A stretch of 64,000 nt of DNA from NCBI RefSeq assembly GCF_032854445.1, contig NC_088302.1:1986001-2050000 (forward strand), written 5' to 3'. Below, piece after piece: positions 22,880-35,469 of the stretch. The notes beneath the pieces were generated by a model. That model had not been told where the DNA came from and made no database searches. It was given only the letters and a program-made list of their open reading frames with translations. Source of the stretch: Liolophura sinensis (Eukaryota; Mollusca; Polyplacophora; Chitonida; Chitonidae). Position numbers and translations under genes: made by a program. Each line of letters opens with the position of its first letter. Within the stretch, counting starts at the first letter, position 1.

Positions 22880-24085
22880 GTTTTCCATCAAGCTTCAGTC
22901 ATATTTCTGTTTTCCATCAAGCTTCAGTCATATTTCTGTTTTCCATCAAGCTCCACTCATACTTTGGTTTGTCATCATGCTTCACTCATATTTCTGTTTG
23001 CCATCAAGTTTCACTCATATTTCTGTTTGCCATAAAGCTTCACTCATATTTCTGTCTGCCATCAAGTTTCACTCATATTTCTGCCTGCCATCAAGTTTCA
23101 CTCATCAAGCTTCACTCATATTACTGTCTGCCATCAAGTTTCACTAATCAAGTTTCACTCATATTTCTCTTTGCCATCAAGCTTCACTCATATTTCTGTT
23201 TGCCATCAAGTTTCACTCATATTTCTGTTTGCCATCAAGTTCCACTCATATTTTTGTTTGCCATCCAGCTTTACTCATATTTCTGTTTGCCATCCAGCTT
23301 CACTCCTATTTCTGTTTGCTATCAAGCCTCACTCATATTTCTGTTTGCCATCAAGTTCCACTCATATTTCTGTTTGCCATAAAGCTTCACACATATTTCT
23401 GTTTGCCATCAAGTTCCACTCATATTTCTGTTTGCCATAAAGTTTCACTCATATTTCTGTTTGCCATCAAGCTTCACTCATGTTTCTGTCTGCCATCAAG
23501 CTTCACTCATATTTCTGTTTGCCATCAAGTTCCACTCATATTTCTGTTTGCCATAAAGCTTCACACATATTTCTGTTTGCCATCAAGTTCCACTCATATT
23601 TCTGTTTGCCATAAAGTTTCACTCATATTTCTGTTTGCCATAAAGCTTCACTCATGTTTCTGTCTGCCATCAAGCTTCACTCATATTTCTGTTTGCCATC
23701 AAGTTCCACTCATATTTCTGTTTGCCATAAAGCTTCACGCATATTTCTGTTTGCCATCAAGTTCCACTCATATTTCTGTTTGCCATAAAGTTTCACTCAT
23801 ATTTCTGTTTGCCATAAAGCTTCACTCATGTTTCTGTCTGCCATCAAGTTTCACTCATCAAGCTTCACTCATATTTCTGTTTGCCATCAAGTTCCACTCA
23901 TATTTCTGTTTGCCATAAAGCTTCACTCATATTTCTGTTTGCCATAAAGTTTCACTCATATTTCTGTTTGCCATAAAGCTTCACTCATGTTTCTGTCTGC
24001 CATCAAGTTCCACTCATATTTCTGTTTGCCATAAAGCTTCACTCATATTTCTGTCTGCCATCAAGCTTCACTCATATTTCTATTC
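22880..24085. repeat. 29-bp tandem array with a 174-bp higher-order repeat
   Basis: The unit is tcatatttctgtttgccatc, then aagcttcac (29 bp), about 41 copies. Between about 23350 and 23900 a block of six units is repeated: aaagcttcac(a/g)c occurs at 23381, 23555 and 23729, exactly 174 bp apart. It sits in the intron of the vWA gene. ORFs of up to 229 codons on + are by-products. Confidence 0.96.
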
Positions 24086-24271
24086 GTGGCGTTCGTGGAT
24101 CATAATTCGTGTGTTAAAAAAATCTGTCATTTTTATTACACACTAGAACCTAGTTTTGTCATATTGAACATAATATCCTGTTAGTCTAGCACGATCTTTA
24201 TGTTGAATTAGCACAATGTTAGCTTTATTTAAGAAAATAATCTACTGTAATAACAAAAAAACATTCTTTCA

Positions 24272-24639
24272 TCAACCAGACAACAGATCTTCTGTTAAGT
24301 TTAACAGATAATTTAGCCAACCATTTAGCTCGAATAAGCACGGAATTGCCAAGTGACAGGAGCGATCACTTCGCGGAGAAATAATTCGTCGATAATCAAT
24401 AAGAATAACTTCCTCTTTGATGGTTTTTGCCTCCTCCAGCAGTGGGCAGGCCAACCCGCGGTTCCTTGGCCTCCGGATCATCTGTCTAGTTCGGGCACAT
24501 GAGATACCCGCACATTTCCAGTCCGTCCATGGCGAAACTCCACGGTCGATATTTTTGTTCTGCAGTCTTTTCGTCCAGTCAAACTGCCCATGCGTCAGTG
24601 GAGATACAGCAAGGAGAAGTATCACACACGTTCGTACAG
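24272..24639 (-). CDS. Signal peptide and TSP1-like exon of the vWA gene
   Basis: From an acceptor at 24640 (cttcctcag; an alternative is at 24660) the frame reads VRTCVILLLAVSPLTHGQ, a signal-peptide core with a plausible cleavage site. It continues with SPWTDWKCAGISCARTRQM and RNRGLACP: the W-x-x-W, Cys and Arg ladder of a thrombospondin type 1 repeat. The frame stays open to 24272; the true donor is unresolved. A weak GTTAAA about 20 codons before the stop would join the exon at 22165 in phase and would make EEVILIDYRRI the first vWA strand with a degenerate MIDAS. No in-frame ATG is present, so the start codon lies in an upstream exon that I did not find. Confidence 0.5.
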
Positions 24640-24699
24640 CTGAGGAAGATATATTTAGCCTACAAGCAAAATCAGATTAGAACTGATGAACTCTAAAAC

Positions 24700-25309
24700 T
24701 GACTGACAGGTTAATTTATGTCGATGTTTCAAAAGAGGTAGTGCCATAATCCCTCAACATTATACATGAGTCCTTCAACCGGAAGTGACAGTGGTTAAAG
24801 TCAAACCTTCAGAGACGTGTTCCATGGCCTGAATATTATCACCATTTTCTGTCGTACCTACCCTTTGAAACATATGAACGATAAGCGCTTTTCGGGAAGG
24901 AAAACCGGCTTCGGTGACGCTAATTAATGGCATTGCCATCACTGCCAAATATTTTGTCTCACCTATCGCTGGTGGGGTGTAAGTTCAGTAGTCACGTGGG
25001 TAGCTAGAATAAGCCCCTAATTAAGGTAAATTGACTGAAGGCTTTATTTCACCGGTTAGGTATGACCATTTATGAACTACATGTATCACACTGTCGTCGC
25101 CGCTCTGATTTCTACTCTCTGTTCATACTGTAAGGCATTTATATCATAGCGATTACAAACTAAAAGACTATGTCAAAACACTTAAAGGGTCAACTCCTGC
25201 AGTGAACTATTTGATAGAACTATAAAGTTTAATGTGTACCAGTCTTGTCCATGTTCGGGGGCAAGGCTTAGAGATATTAAAGAGTTTTATAACATGTAGA
25301 ACCTATGCG
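24700..25309. other. Flank of the vWA gene; nothing identified
   Basis: The first exon or promoter of the vWA/TSP1 gene should lie here or further right, but no ATG exon is convincing. ORFs are short and without domain features. Confidence 0.4.
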
Positions 25310-25720
25310 TCGAAACAGACATTCGTACACCAGCCGTCAACCAAGATGGACGTTCCCGATCAACAATCACAAGGCCAGTTCCCAAAACGACCTTTAACAC
25401 AAACTATCAAAGAACAAAGAAAGTAGATAAAGTACGAAAGTAGGACGGAATCCTGCAAAAAGACGCAGTCAACAGTTTTAGTGATGTTGGAAAGACGCAA
25501 GGTATATTCTAGGCGACTGAGTGATATCAGTATTCAAGACTTGAACCATATTAGTATGTAAGTTAATGAATGAAACATCTAACGTCTATAATGAAATATG
25601 TATCTCAGTTGCGCTTTGATTACAACTGTTCATATATCTGTTAACGTAGCGATCTATTTCAACACCGTGAATATACTGCCCCTAGGCGTGGGTTAAGCAG
25701 AGTGCATTGCTTAATAGTGC
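25310..25720 (-). mobile_element. Dispersed repeat, solo copy
   Basis: Shares acattcgta-cacc, gatggacgttcc, gcagtcaacagttttag, attctaggcg and a gcgctttgatt block with 30940-31310 and 51720-52075. In those two places a reverse-transcriptase fragment lies just upstream (minus-strand sense), so this is probably the 3' part of that retroelement, 5'-truncated here. A weaker partial copy is at about 26080-26310. Confidence 0.6.
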
Positions 25721-26694
25721 TGAGTGTATAGTTTTAAATCTTCTGTAAGCTGTTTACAGTAGCAGTATTATAGTAGAGACTCGCTGTCAGTACTAACACG
25801 TTAGGGATTCTTGTACTTTACACGTGGCTGCTGAACTCTAGAAACTTTAACCAAAGAATCACCTAAAATAAATCTACTTTACACCTATGAAAAAGGTGTG
25901 TAAATCCGAGAAAACGAATGAGCATTAAAATTAGTTCCAATATATCTCAAGTACAGTGTTAAAATTGCAACTAAGACAACCGGTTGGGTGCATCTGAAAA
26001 ATGTGATGATATACCTAACTGAGTCTATGTGTCGTGACACACATCTGAACGCAAAACATAAAGAACTAAGGAAGTGTATACAATAAGAAATCCGGTCTGG
26101 ATCATGTAAACAGAAGCAGCGTTCAACAATTTTCAGTGACGAGAGAAAGACACGAAGAATGCCACAGGCGCATAAATTTAATTATTATCAAAGCCATGTA
26201 CTTTCTATAAGATTTTGTTCCACTCTATAATGACCTCGGCCCTACCACAGTAAAGGCGACCATGAAGTTGCATGCATAGGCGTGTATATCTGTACAAACA
26301 GATGAGGCTCAACCTTACCTTCAGTGTTTAACAAAGTCTGTGTGGCTGCTCTGATACACAGGCAAATCCGCCTTTTATAGTCAGGTTTCAGATTAAATTA
26401 GGACGCGCTAAACTTACTGGAAATATTCATTGGTGAGTATATAGAGTTATATATATATAGAGTTCCGGACAGGGGGTGTCCAACCCCTTGTTTTAACATG
26501 CACAATACTCTCACTAAAGACTTCCCAGATGTCCACTACAGTGGCGTTACACGTTAGTCAGAATGTTCACATCACAATTCTGGCTGCTCTCCAACACTTA
26601 TTAAAGCAAACCTTAACAAACGCAAACAACTATTGAACAAAGATGACCAGGTGACGAGGAATGGAAGGCATATCAACACATGATCCGGGTGTAG

Positions 26695-26885
26695 GACAAA
26701 AGATCCACCGGACAAAATGTCCACCCCTAAAACACCTTAGCACGAAATGCCCCTTGAACAGAATACCCATGCCTTATGTATTTTGTCCGCTGTTGACATG
26801 AGGCATGGGCACTCTGTCCAAGTGTCATTTTGTCCTGGGGTGTTTGGGAGGGGGGGTAGGTTTTGTCGGGTGGACCTTTTCTCTG
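26695..26885. mobile_element. Palindromic repeat, MITE-like
   Basis: The left half (ggacaaaagatccaccggac … cccatgccttatgta) is matched by the reverse complement of the right half (ggtccacccgacaaaacc … cccatgcctcatgtc). Both halves carry repeated ggacaaaa/ttttgtcc words. Arms are about 95 bp, diverged, with almost no loop. No ORF of interest. Confidence 0.7.
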
Positions 26886-27364
26886 TATCCCAAATGCTCC
26901 ATATGGGACTGTCATGTTCATTTCTGATTACACCAAACTCCAAGATACATTTAGTGTTATTAAGTAGAATACAAATCTTCAGCTTAAATTTCTCATCATG
27001 GCTGAAAATATGCCGCTGAATAAACAACTCCGACAAACCGACCTAGCCCAAAGAGTTAGTAAGATATCATTTGGAAACGGATGTCGAGGTATTCTTGATG
27101 TGTCGTCAAAAGTCGTCACCACAACAACCTGACAACTCCATAACAACTCCACAGTTTCCTATTAATCTTACTCCGCCCACACAGTGACATCATTAAATAA
27201 GTGCCGATAGTCACTGGTTTTGAAAGGTTTACACATCTTGCAGTAAATGTACGTGATACTTATGTCAGCCGTCAAAGGATGGACGCAATTTTACCTCACT
27301 CCCTAAAAGTTTCTCAATCGTCTTATAATCCATTTAGATTTTATATCATCGGTAAAGATGTGTA

Positions 27365-27530
27365 TGCACAATTTACATCAGTGGTCAAAAAGTGTATGTT
27401 CAATCTATATCAGTGGTCAGAAAGTGTATGTACAATTTACACCAGTGGCCAGAAAGTGTATGTACAATTTACATCAGTGGCCAGAAAGTGTATTACAGTT
27501 TATATCAGTAGTCAGGAAGTCTTTGCACAC
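27365..27530. repeat. 32-bp tandem array, about 5 copies
   Basis: The unit is of the type cagtggtcagaaagtgtatg, then tacaatttacat. Confidence 0.85.
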
Positions 27531-27539
27531 TTATGTTTG

Positions 27540-27955
27540 AGGGAGCTCTCAGTCCCATTCCCCTCCTGAAGTGTAAGATGACATCGCTAATCTGCGTGGA
27601 CCGCTCTCAGTTCCATTCGCATCCTGCATTGTGGGTTGACATCGTTCGGTTTACGTGGAGAGCTCTCGGTCCCATTCGCGTCTTGCAGTGTGAGATGACA
27701 TCGTTAAGTCTGCGTAGAGAGCTCTCATTCCCATTCGCATCATGCAGTGTAAAATGGCATGGTTAGGTCTGCGTGGAGAGCTCTCAGTCCCATTCGCGTT
27801 TTGCAGTGTGACATGACATCGTTAGGCCTCGTTAGGCCTGCTTTGTGAGCTCTCAGTCCCATTCGCATCATGTAGTGTAAGATGCTCCATTAGGTCTGCA
27901 TGGAGAGCTTTCAATCCCATTCGCCTCCTGTGGTGTAAGATCCTTTATAGACAGT
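27540..27955. repeat. About 60-bp tandem array, 7 copies
   Basis: Recurrent gagctctcagtcccattcgc followed by a gcagtgtgagatgacatcgt block and a gtctgcgtgga block. Units are diverged by up to about 20%. Confidence 0.9.
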
Positions 27956-27959
27956 GGTC

Positions 27960-30239
27960 CAGTAAAGTTGGGGTGTTTATAATTTCACTGTATTTCTCCA
28001 TATTTGTGCATTCCTAATACAGAACTGTGTAAAGTAATTTCACAGCCAAGTGTACTTGTTGTTAAGGAGTGCTAAACCTTGCTGCCTTACCTTCACACGT
28101 ACACTCGGAGAGGGAGCCAGCATTGAAATCACAGTGACCGTGTTGTTGACAGGCTCCTGGGTTGGAAGATATTGTATTACAGGTCTATTCTTGTGGCTAT
28201 ATGATATTTCGGGGATCAGTTATCTGAACGATCTCTGGTACGTATTGGATCTATCAGGATTATTATCCACAATTTAGTGACACGGCACTAAAACTGGCTA
28301 AGCTTTTGGTGCTATTTGCCTATGGTCTCAAAATTGAATATCAAGATTGTGGTAGCCTCACTTGCTCGATTAGCCGGCCATATTGAATTCAAATGATAAA
28401 CTTTTTACGAATTTTCTCCCTGCCACTCTACCGACTGGCTACAAATTACAGAACTGCTATACCTTGACAAGTTAAACTGCGAGATTCAAGCATGTTTTGT
28501 TTAAAAATAAGGGTTTACTAGACCAATTTGGTAGGCGTAAAAGTAGGTGGGCAGTAATCACTGTAAAACTTCTTGATCTGAGGATTATGAATTGAAAAGA
28601 ATTTATTCCCGTCCCGCTTTTCATTTTCACGTAATTGCCAAATAAATTTTGCAGGAAACGTTAAAATTTTCCACTGCGGGTATGCGTAACATTGGGGCTT
28701 GTGTAGAACTGCATGAAATTAATGACTTCAGTTTTCCGCGGGAATGGTGTAAAATTTATAGCAATGTATTCTTTCTCTAGTTTGTTATTGGCTATGAGCA
28801 GAAGATCAAAACCACATATTCCGTGTGCTTGTCCTCAGTACTCATATTGTCGTTGATACTTTGTACTCTGGTTCACATCCAGTGGATCTCCTTCCCTTCC
28901 TATTTTTTCCTTTTTGTATTCTTATTTTAGTATTAACAATAGTAACAAAACGGATCCCCGGCCTCATATGTAGTTATATTTTATACTCATTATTGTTCTA
29001 ACTACTGTTAAACAAGTAATGAAAATAAAAGCTAAGACTTTACTTATGATGACCATACTATAGGCCTACTATTTTTTTGGCACTTTTTATGTCTTTAAGC
29101 AGCACTTTTGTTTATATCGAAGGTGCTGATTTGTAAGTATTCATTGGTTAAAGGAGTGTATTATTAATAATGTTGGTAAAGCAATTAGTATATGGTCTTT
29201 GTCGACTGCTGTTTTACAATACGATGGTAGGACTGAAAAGATGTCCTCTGTACAGCTTCGTACACCCATATACATCTATTATCAGACATAAGATATTTTA
29301 AAGACTAAAGACCTTAGGCTTTAGTTTAAAAACGTTTGACGACACTGAAGGTGTGGTATACCCGACGTGACATTTACCACACGTCTATGTGGAGAAAGCC
29401 GTTTGCGCTTATACCATGTCACAGCTATCTACTTCTCTATTCATGTCATATTTAGAACACCCGGATTTGCGAAGTACTATGTGGAGTGTGAAATCTATTT
29501 GTTTATGTCAATATGATTAATGTTTGGTGTCTATTACCGTCATAGAACTAAATGACCAATCGTATGTGTACTAACTAATGGTTTGGTGGGCGTTGAGGCA
29601 TGTTATCAATGTTTAAAAACAAAAACATGCAGGGTCCTTTCGAGGTGGTGTTAACCTAGCGTTATGTTCGTGTTGGGGGACAAGCAATGAGGTGGCCCTA
29701 GCTCATTCAGTTGTAACTTTAAGTCAGGAGGTTTGTCAGCTTCCTAGTAAAGGGCGGTGGTTCATCGACCCATCACACTTGACAAATTCCTAGAAATGAA
29801 AAATGGTTCGGCGTTAGACCTCAAATGATTGAACAAATAGATTGGTATAAGGTTGGTTGAGTAAGAACCCCTTGTAACTAGATGGAAATCGTCCCCCTGT
29901 CGCTCAGGTCGACTGCCAACGAGCTCATAGCTACAGATCGCCTGAGAAATGACGTAACGCCCCCCCCCCCCCGTTGTGCGGTAGAAGTGGTTATGTAACA
30001 GGTGTAGCCGATGAAACAGGCCAGACGAAAATGTTCGTTGCTAACCATCAGTTTACTGTATGTCCTTAAACGCATAGGGTAATATCCTTTTCCGTCTGAT
30101 CTTGGTATTTGAAGTAAGTTTTTGCTTACGAATTATACGGTGAATAGATGACAGTGTCCTTAATGGACATGTTTTAGGAAGAATTGATGAACAGGTGCCT
30201 CCTTTCGTCTGTGTAATTATAAGATATGTTGTTAGCTGA
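27960..30239. other. Intergenic; possible SINE relic near 29640-29845
   Basis: No exon recognised. The 29640-29845 stretch (aggtggccctagctcattca … cggcgttagacctcaaatga) has the head-and-tail pattern of a worn SINE. A C14 run is at about 29961. Confidence 0.35.
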
Positions 30240-30281
30240 AATAAATAGCGCTGAGCTTTCATAAGCTCAGCGCTATTTATT
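30240..30281. repeat. Perfect 19-bp hairpin with a 4-base loop
   Basis: aataaatagcgctgagctt, tcat, then the exact reverse complement. The stem includes agcgct. It is too short and too tightly looped for a normal animal pre-miRNA. Confidence 0.9.
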
Positions 30282-30939
30282 ATAGCGTATATAATCTGTA
30301 TAGATTTACAACAATGCATTTTAACTTATCTAGCATATAGCTTGACAATATATGAAGAAACGTTAAAAAAATCCTGTTGTTCAGATTAACACCCCCCTCT
30401 CTATTATCTCACTTTGTTAAGCACTAAAACAAAGTACTCAATATAGGAATTGAACTCGCTATCCTATTCGACACAACGGTTTCCAGGAACGCATCTTATC
30501 ACTGAACCTATGGAAATAATACGTTAGAAATCCTGAAATATTCTGATGGAGCCCCTGTGAACATCCAAATTATTTCTTGTTTTTCGATTTATGAAAGATA
30601 TGATTGCGTGAACCAACATGATTCTTCATTATAGCTTACTACTCCCGAACTAGACACCAAATATGTAGAAATGATTTTGGTTCACGTAATCATATTTTAT
30701 GATGAAGGGAATTTCCTGTGGAAGGCCTTAAAATAGCAAAGTGTGCTTTTCACCCTACTTTTGTGTTTTTATAAAACAAAAAGCATAAATCGAATCACTC
30801 CAATTTTCACATACATGTTCTTCAGTAATTGTACTTCATATTCAGGTAAGTTCTACTTTTTTCTGCATGAAAGAAATTTCACCTCACTGCTGCACCGAAG
30901 TTGGACGATTTCGTATCTTGTTGCAAGTGGTCCTTTAAG

Positions 30940-31310
30940 CGTCAAAAGAGACATTCGTATGCCAGACGTGAACCAAAGTGGACGTTCCGGGTCAATAATC
31001 GTAAGGCCAGTTCTCAATCTACCAAACTAAGAAACTAAGATTAGCTAAGAAGGTAAATCAGGTTCAAAATTACGGGAAGCAGTCAACAGTTTTCAATAAT
31101 GCTGGAAAGACACAGGGAAAATTCTAGGCGAATGAGTGAAATTAGTATTCAGCTCGTATATTAGGCACCATATCATTTGCCGATAATCAAATATTTGTAT
31201 CAAATATCAAATAATTAGTTGTGCTTTGATTGTATCTGTGACTCATATGTCCCACGTGACGATCTAATTCAGCACGATGAGTACCCAGTCCCACATGAAG
31301 GGGAGTTAGA
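30940..31310 (-). mobile_element. Dispersed repeat, copy next to a reverse-transcriptase relic
   Basis: Matches 25310-25720 in order (acattcgtatgccag, gtggacgttcc, gcagtcaacagttttca, attctaggcgaatgagtga, tgtgctttgatt). It is followed at 31321 by the reverse-transcriptase fragment. Confidence 0.65.
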
Positions 31311-31320
31311 CGACCGCGAA

Positions 31321-31930
31321 GCAGATTGCCAGAGATTCTGGACGCTCTGTTCATATTTACTTACAAGTGAATTATACTCACTGTAAAAGTTATGACCGCT
31401 ACAAGTGAAGGCGTTTGATGGCCTTGGCAGACAAATTTTTAGTTATAACTTGTGAGGTAAGTGAAATCGTCCCATAACATACGGGATCTAACAAATGCTA
31501 CAGGACCCTATCCAAGTAAGGATAATTTACTAACGTCAAAACTGTAACTATCCCTCTTGCTTTAAAGTCTGCGTGACAGGAAAATGTTTTGGCCTATGTA
31601 TAAATAAATGTTCACATAAGCTGTACCATCTGGAGAGTCTGTGGTTTTCCTTTAAATCCAGCGAGGGATATATATTTTTCACAGCCTTTGGTATATATGG
31701 ATTCTATAAAGCTAGCAGACCATCAGTATACCGTTTAGTGAATGGTGAAAATCGAGTCTGGTTGAGATTACCTTTTAATAATCTCTGCTTATAGTCGTAT
31801 ACATACGAGAACAGCTGTAGGTCAGACAAAAGGAGGGCTTTATTACAACCCATCTGAATACTGTTGATATAAGGTTTTCCAGAAGTTTCACAAAAACTTT
31901 CCGACATGCAGATTAGGAAGATGGGCAAAC
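31321..31930 (-). pseudogene. Reverse-transcriptase fragment, decayed
   Basis: On the minus strand, 31928-31704 reads LQLFSYVYDYKQRLLKGNLN and then FTKRYTDGLLAL. It aligns with the relic at 52327-52960, where the motif is FTKRYIDDLLAL. The YIDD catalytic box is degraded to YTDG here. Sequence on to 31321 (agagattctggacgctctgt) matches the C-terminal part of the other copy. This is a non-functional retroelement remnant. The RT family (Penelope-like or another non-LTR type) cannot be settled from these fragments. Confidence 0.65.
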
Positions 31931-31989
31931 TGTTCCGTTTTTCTTCATCTTTCTACACATCAATTATGATTCTGATAGCCTAGCAACTT

Positions 31990-33190
31990 TACACAGTTAA
32001 TTTAAAATACGTTTACGAACATTGCAGTAAGTGTGCCATTTTGTTGTAAAGCAATTGTATAAAATCACTAAGACCTAGCGGGGCTGACTGTTGTTCCTTT
32101 GGAATACACCAGTAAAACTTTACGGTCCACTAAAAGGTCACAAAAATTCCACATAAAACTATCCTGAAGACAGGAATCAGCATCAAACTATAATACGCAG
32201 CTTACATTTGAGTTACGTAAGGCTAGAAAGCTTCCCCATGACACGGTCTAAGAACACAATGCAACCTAGTTCTCAAGTCTGAGGATCATATTTAAGAGTC
32301 TTCATAAGGTAAGAAGAGTGTTCAAATCATTGAGTTACAATAAAACTGTGACCTGGAAACTAAAGCCTTAAACTAAAATCTGAAACAGCATTCACATAGC
32401 TTTAGGTACAGAGAACGCTCTGAATAATGATTACATGAGGTATAGTAAGGAGGCTGATTGGGCTGATATCGTTTTGCAACGAGAATAAAGTCATGGCAGT
32501 TAAACATTGAAACAAATCATACAGCGATATCAACAGAGATAAATTGGCAAACAAAATATAACTGAGGACTATAAAACCACAAGATAAGGATGTTTTCCCG
32601 CTGATTCAGACTTATGAATATTTGGAAACGGACACGGATTAGACTGAATCTGGTATTTCACTTTTATCCGGTCACTTTTGGACAAGATGCTGTCTCACAT
32701 ATCCGGTATGTCTAACTCACAATAATAAAATAAAATACTTAAAGCATGAAGAGTGAAACAAAAGCTACGATGAGAGTGTGATAGCTGACAAATGGTCACA
32801 CGTAACCGGTGAAACACGGAGTCTTGTCAGTTTATCTAAGTCAGGGTTTTATTCTAACCATTCACGCGAATACCTAATCAGTAGCACGATAATACGCCCT
32901 AGCGCCATGGCTTAAGCAGAATTAGATAAACAAGAAATAAATGCAGTGGTGTATAGTACACTTAATTAGGCGCCACTGGTCTGGGGTTGCTGATGATTAT
33001 ATACACACTGCTTTAGTGACTATTGTGGGTGTCAACCTAACAGTGTCAGTTCTAGCCGGACATGGCAAAACTTCCAAACTGCAACTGCTCTGGCCTTAGC
33101 CACAAGAAGTGATCAAACACGCTCGTGTGACCGTTTTGTAACGATGGTTGGAAAGTACTTCTCTCTAACCAACATTGTGAGCATATCTGT
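31990..33190. other. Intergenic; nothing identified
   Basis: AT-rich, without tandem arrays or plausible exons. About 32870-32930 weakly resembles the end of the dispersed repeat (gccatggcttaagcagaatt). Confidence 0.4.
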
Positions 33191-33194
33191 ACAT

Positions 33195-33335
33195 CACACG
33201 TGGGAAGGTTCGTCAGTAAGTGGCAAATGTCGGTGGTTTAACTCGGTCCCTTCGGTTCCTCTTTTTACACATAAACAGCTTTCACATATAAATCTTTAAG
33301 CATAACGTTAAACAACAATCCAATAAGTCAATAAA
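33195..33335 (+). mobile_element. Worn SINE relic
   Basis: gggaaggttcgtcagtaagt, then ggtggtttaactcgg and a tail with acgttaaacaacaatccaat; this is the order seen in the better SINE copies. A similar relic (agttcatcagccgcttgcca, ggtggtttacatc) lies at about 44970-45070. Confidence 0.45.
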
Positions 33336-33339
33336 AAGA

Positions 33340-35465
33340 AATCTGAACTTTTCTGTTGATGAAAAACCAACATGTGGTATCCTCCAGCAATCCATGTGGA
33401 CGCCGCTGCCAACCAACATGTGCATTTACAAGCAAACAAAAATGTATGGGAAAATGGTTCTAATGAAATTGGTTCGAAAGTTGTTCGTGAAAAGCCGCAC
33501 AGACCAGAAGAAAAGGGAGAAAGGTTTACTGGCAGTGGGTACAGATATGCCTACATGGGTGTGTGTTATGAAAAATGAATGTTTTCCGTCGGGGATTCTG
33601 TATACTGAGATATCACTGGCCCATTCAAACCCGGAAGTAAAGCAACTGCTACAGTGGCAGATCGCACCTTCCGGGGAGGGCCGCTCCAAGATAAAGAAAT
33701 ATAATTATTAATTATTCGTGAACGCTCAATGCGTTTGTTTCACCTGTTGCGCCTTGCACAGTTGAATGCGAACCCACATGGGATGAGGAAGAATAAAGTA
33801 TCTTCAGGGTGTAATAAGTTTACTGTCTGTGGGTGAATTTTGATATCACAATGCTAGCGGCTTTCTAAATGTCACATATTATTTCATGCGTTTACATATT
33901 CATATGCTAGAAGAGAGGAAATTCACAACATAACTGTGGTAGGTCTTCTTTTTCAGCTTTCATCATCACCAAAAATATTTCTTTTTATGATAGAATTCCC
34001 CAAAATAATAAATAAACAAAAATAAAACACTGCTGATTTCAAAGACTTTGTCAAACGTCTGTATCAGTGAAAAGAAAAGGATAATTGAGCAAAGAGATAA
34101 AATCACAGCTGTTTTTCAAAATGCTATTGCTTTACCAGTTTTCTATCTTTTGACGACATTATTGTCCAAGTGCTTAGTTTACTACTAAAAATAAAAGCCG
34201 CTCTCACACATTTTTAGTGCTCCTCTCATATTTTTGCAGTGACCATATAAAAACGTTCTGCAATAGTTCCAAATGATATTCTTTTACCAGTATCTTGAAA
34301 ACGAAATATCAGAAATTTGTAGGTCCGTCTTTTCAGCTGAAGTTGAAGCTACATGTGTGAAAAATTTCATAGCATTATGCAGGAAAATGTACAAAATCTG
34401 GGCGTCGATCATGGGTGGCAAAATTCGTCATTGATTTGCATGCAAAATAATTTTAATTGAATCCAATTATCTCCACTCAGTTGAAAGTGTGAATAGATTA
34501 ACTTACTTATCTAACATTTCATGCTCTATGAAAGCGTAAACTGGTGTTTCACCTTCACAATTCTGAACAAAAATATGCTGGAGTGTGTGTATATAAGTGA
34601 AACCTTGCTGAATCGGACATAGCCCAGCTGCACCTTTATCAATAAACGCTTACGAAAGATAGTTAACAGTGTAGATCTAGGTCTGCACTTGTGCAGAATG
34701 GTGTACAGTTTATAGACAAATGTCAGCAGGAGGCAATAAACATTGTGAACGGGCATCAAGTAATCCACCTGAGTTAATTAATCCCCCTAGTCATTGATGA
34801 TTGTGTCAAACATGATTGCTTTTGGGCACAACAAGTCACACGTTTTGTCAAATTTTAGATCTTTATAAGTCGAATTTCTTTTACATCTTCAAGTGAGAGG
34901 AGAGATAAATGTGAAACAAAATTTTACATGTTTAGAACAAACAAAGTTTTTTTTTATACTTGAAAAAGGCGTTCAAATATCACAATATGCACTATAACAA
35001 AACAAATTTTTGTTTATTTTTATAAATTTTGGTAGTCTTATAACAGTCGTCCCGGATACTGACAAATTGACACCAGATACAAATACCTTAGCCGCAGTTT
35101 ACAGATCCGGGATTTCAGACAAATGACAGAGCGGCAATCCATCTCTACCTGCCCTTCATCAAGGTTAATTGACTAGCTGATTAAGTGAGGCAGTGAGCGA
35201 TACATGAGTTCACTCGACCCCAGCGGCTTCCAGCTCCCGTGGTTTTACCTAAAAGTTTATCATAATGGGACATTTACGAACAATCCATTGGAGAGCGCTC
35301 CATTCTTCGCGACCCTAAGAACGGCAGAGCCCCACGCACAGAGTCTCGTACCGAAGTGAGGAACGCTACAGGTAAGCCCTCTTATGTCAGACGGTATACG
35401 TACCTACAAACAGACAAAGCTGTGACAATGCTACGTCAAGTTCATTTGCCACGATGACAAATCTC
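33340..35465. other. Intergenic with one uncertain ORF
   Basis: An ORF at 33394-33711 (+, 105 codons; contains KLFVKSRTDQKKREKG and HSNPEVKQLLQWQIAPSGEG) has no known domain, and two other frames are open over it. I do not call it a gene. The rest is AT-rich, without repeats. Confidence 0.3.
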
Positions 35466-35469
35466 TTCA

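Noticed and set aside
22807-23918. ORFs of 191 and 229 codons (His/Phe-rich repeats)
   Set aside because: Product of the 29-bp array, on the strand opposite to the vWA gene whose intron it fills.
30240-30281. Hairpin as a transcription terminator
   Set aside because: Rho-independent terminators are bacterial, there is no T run, and no adjacent gene.
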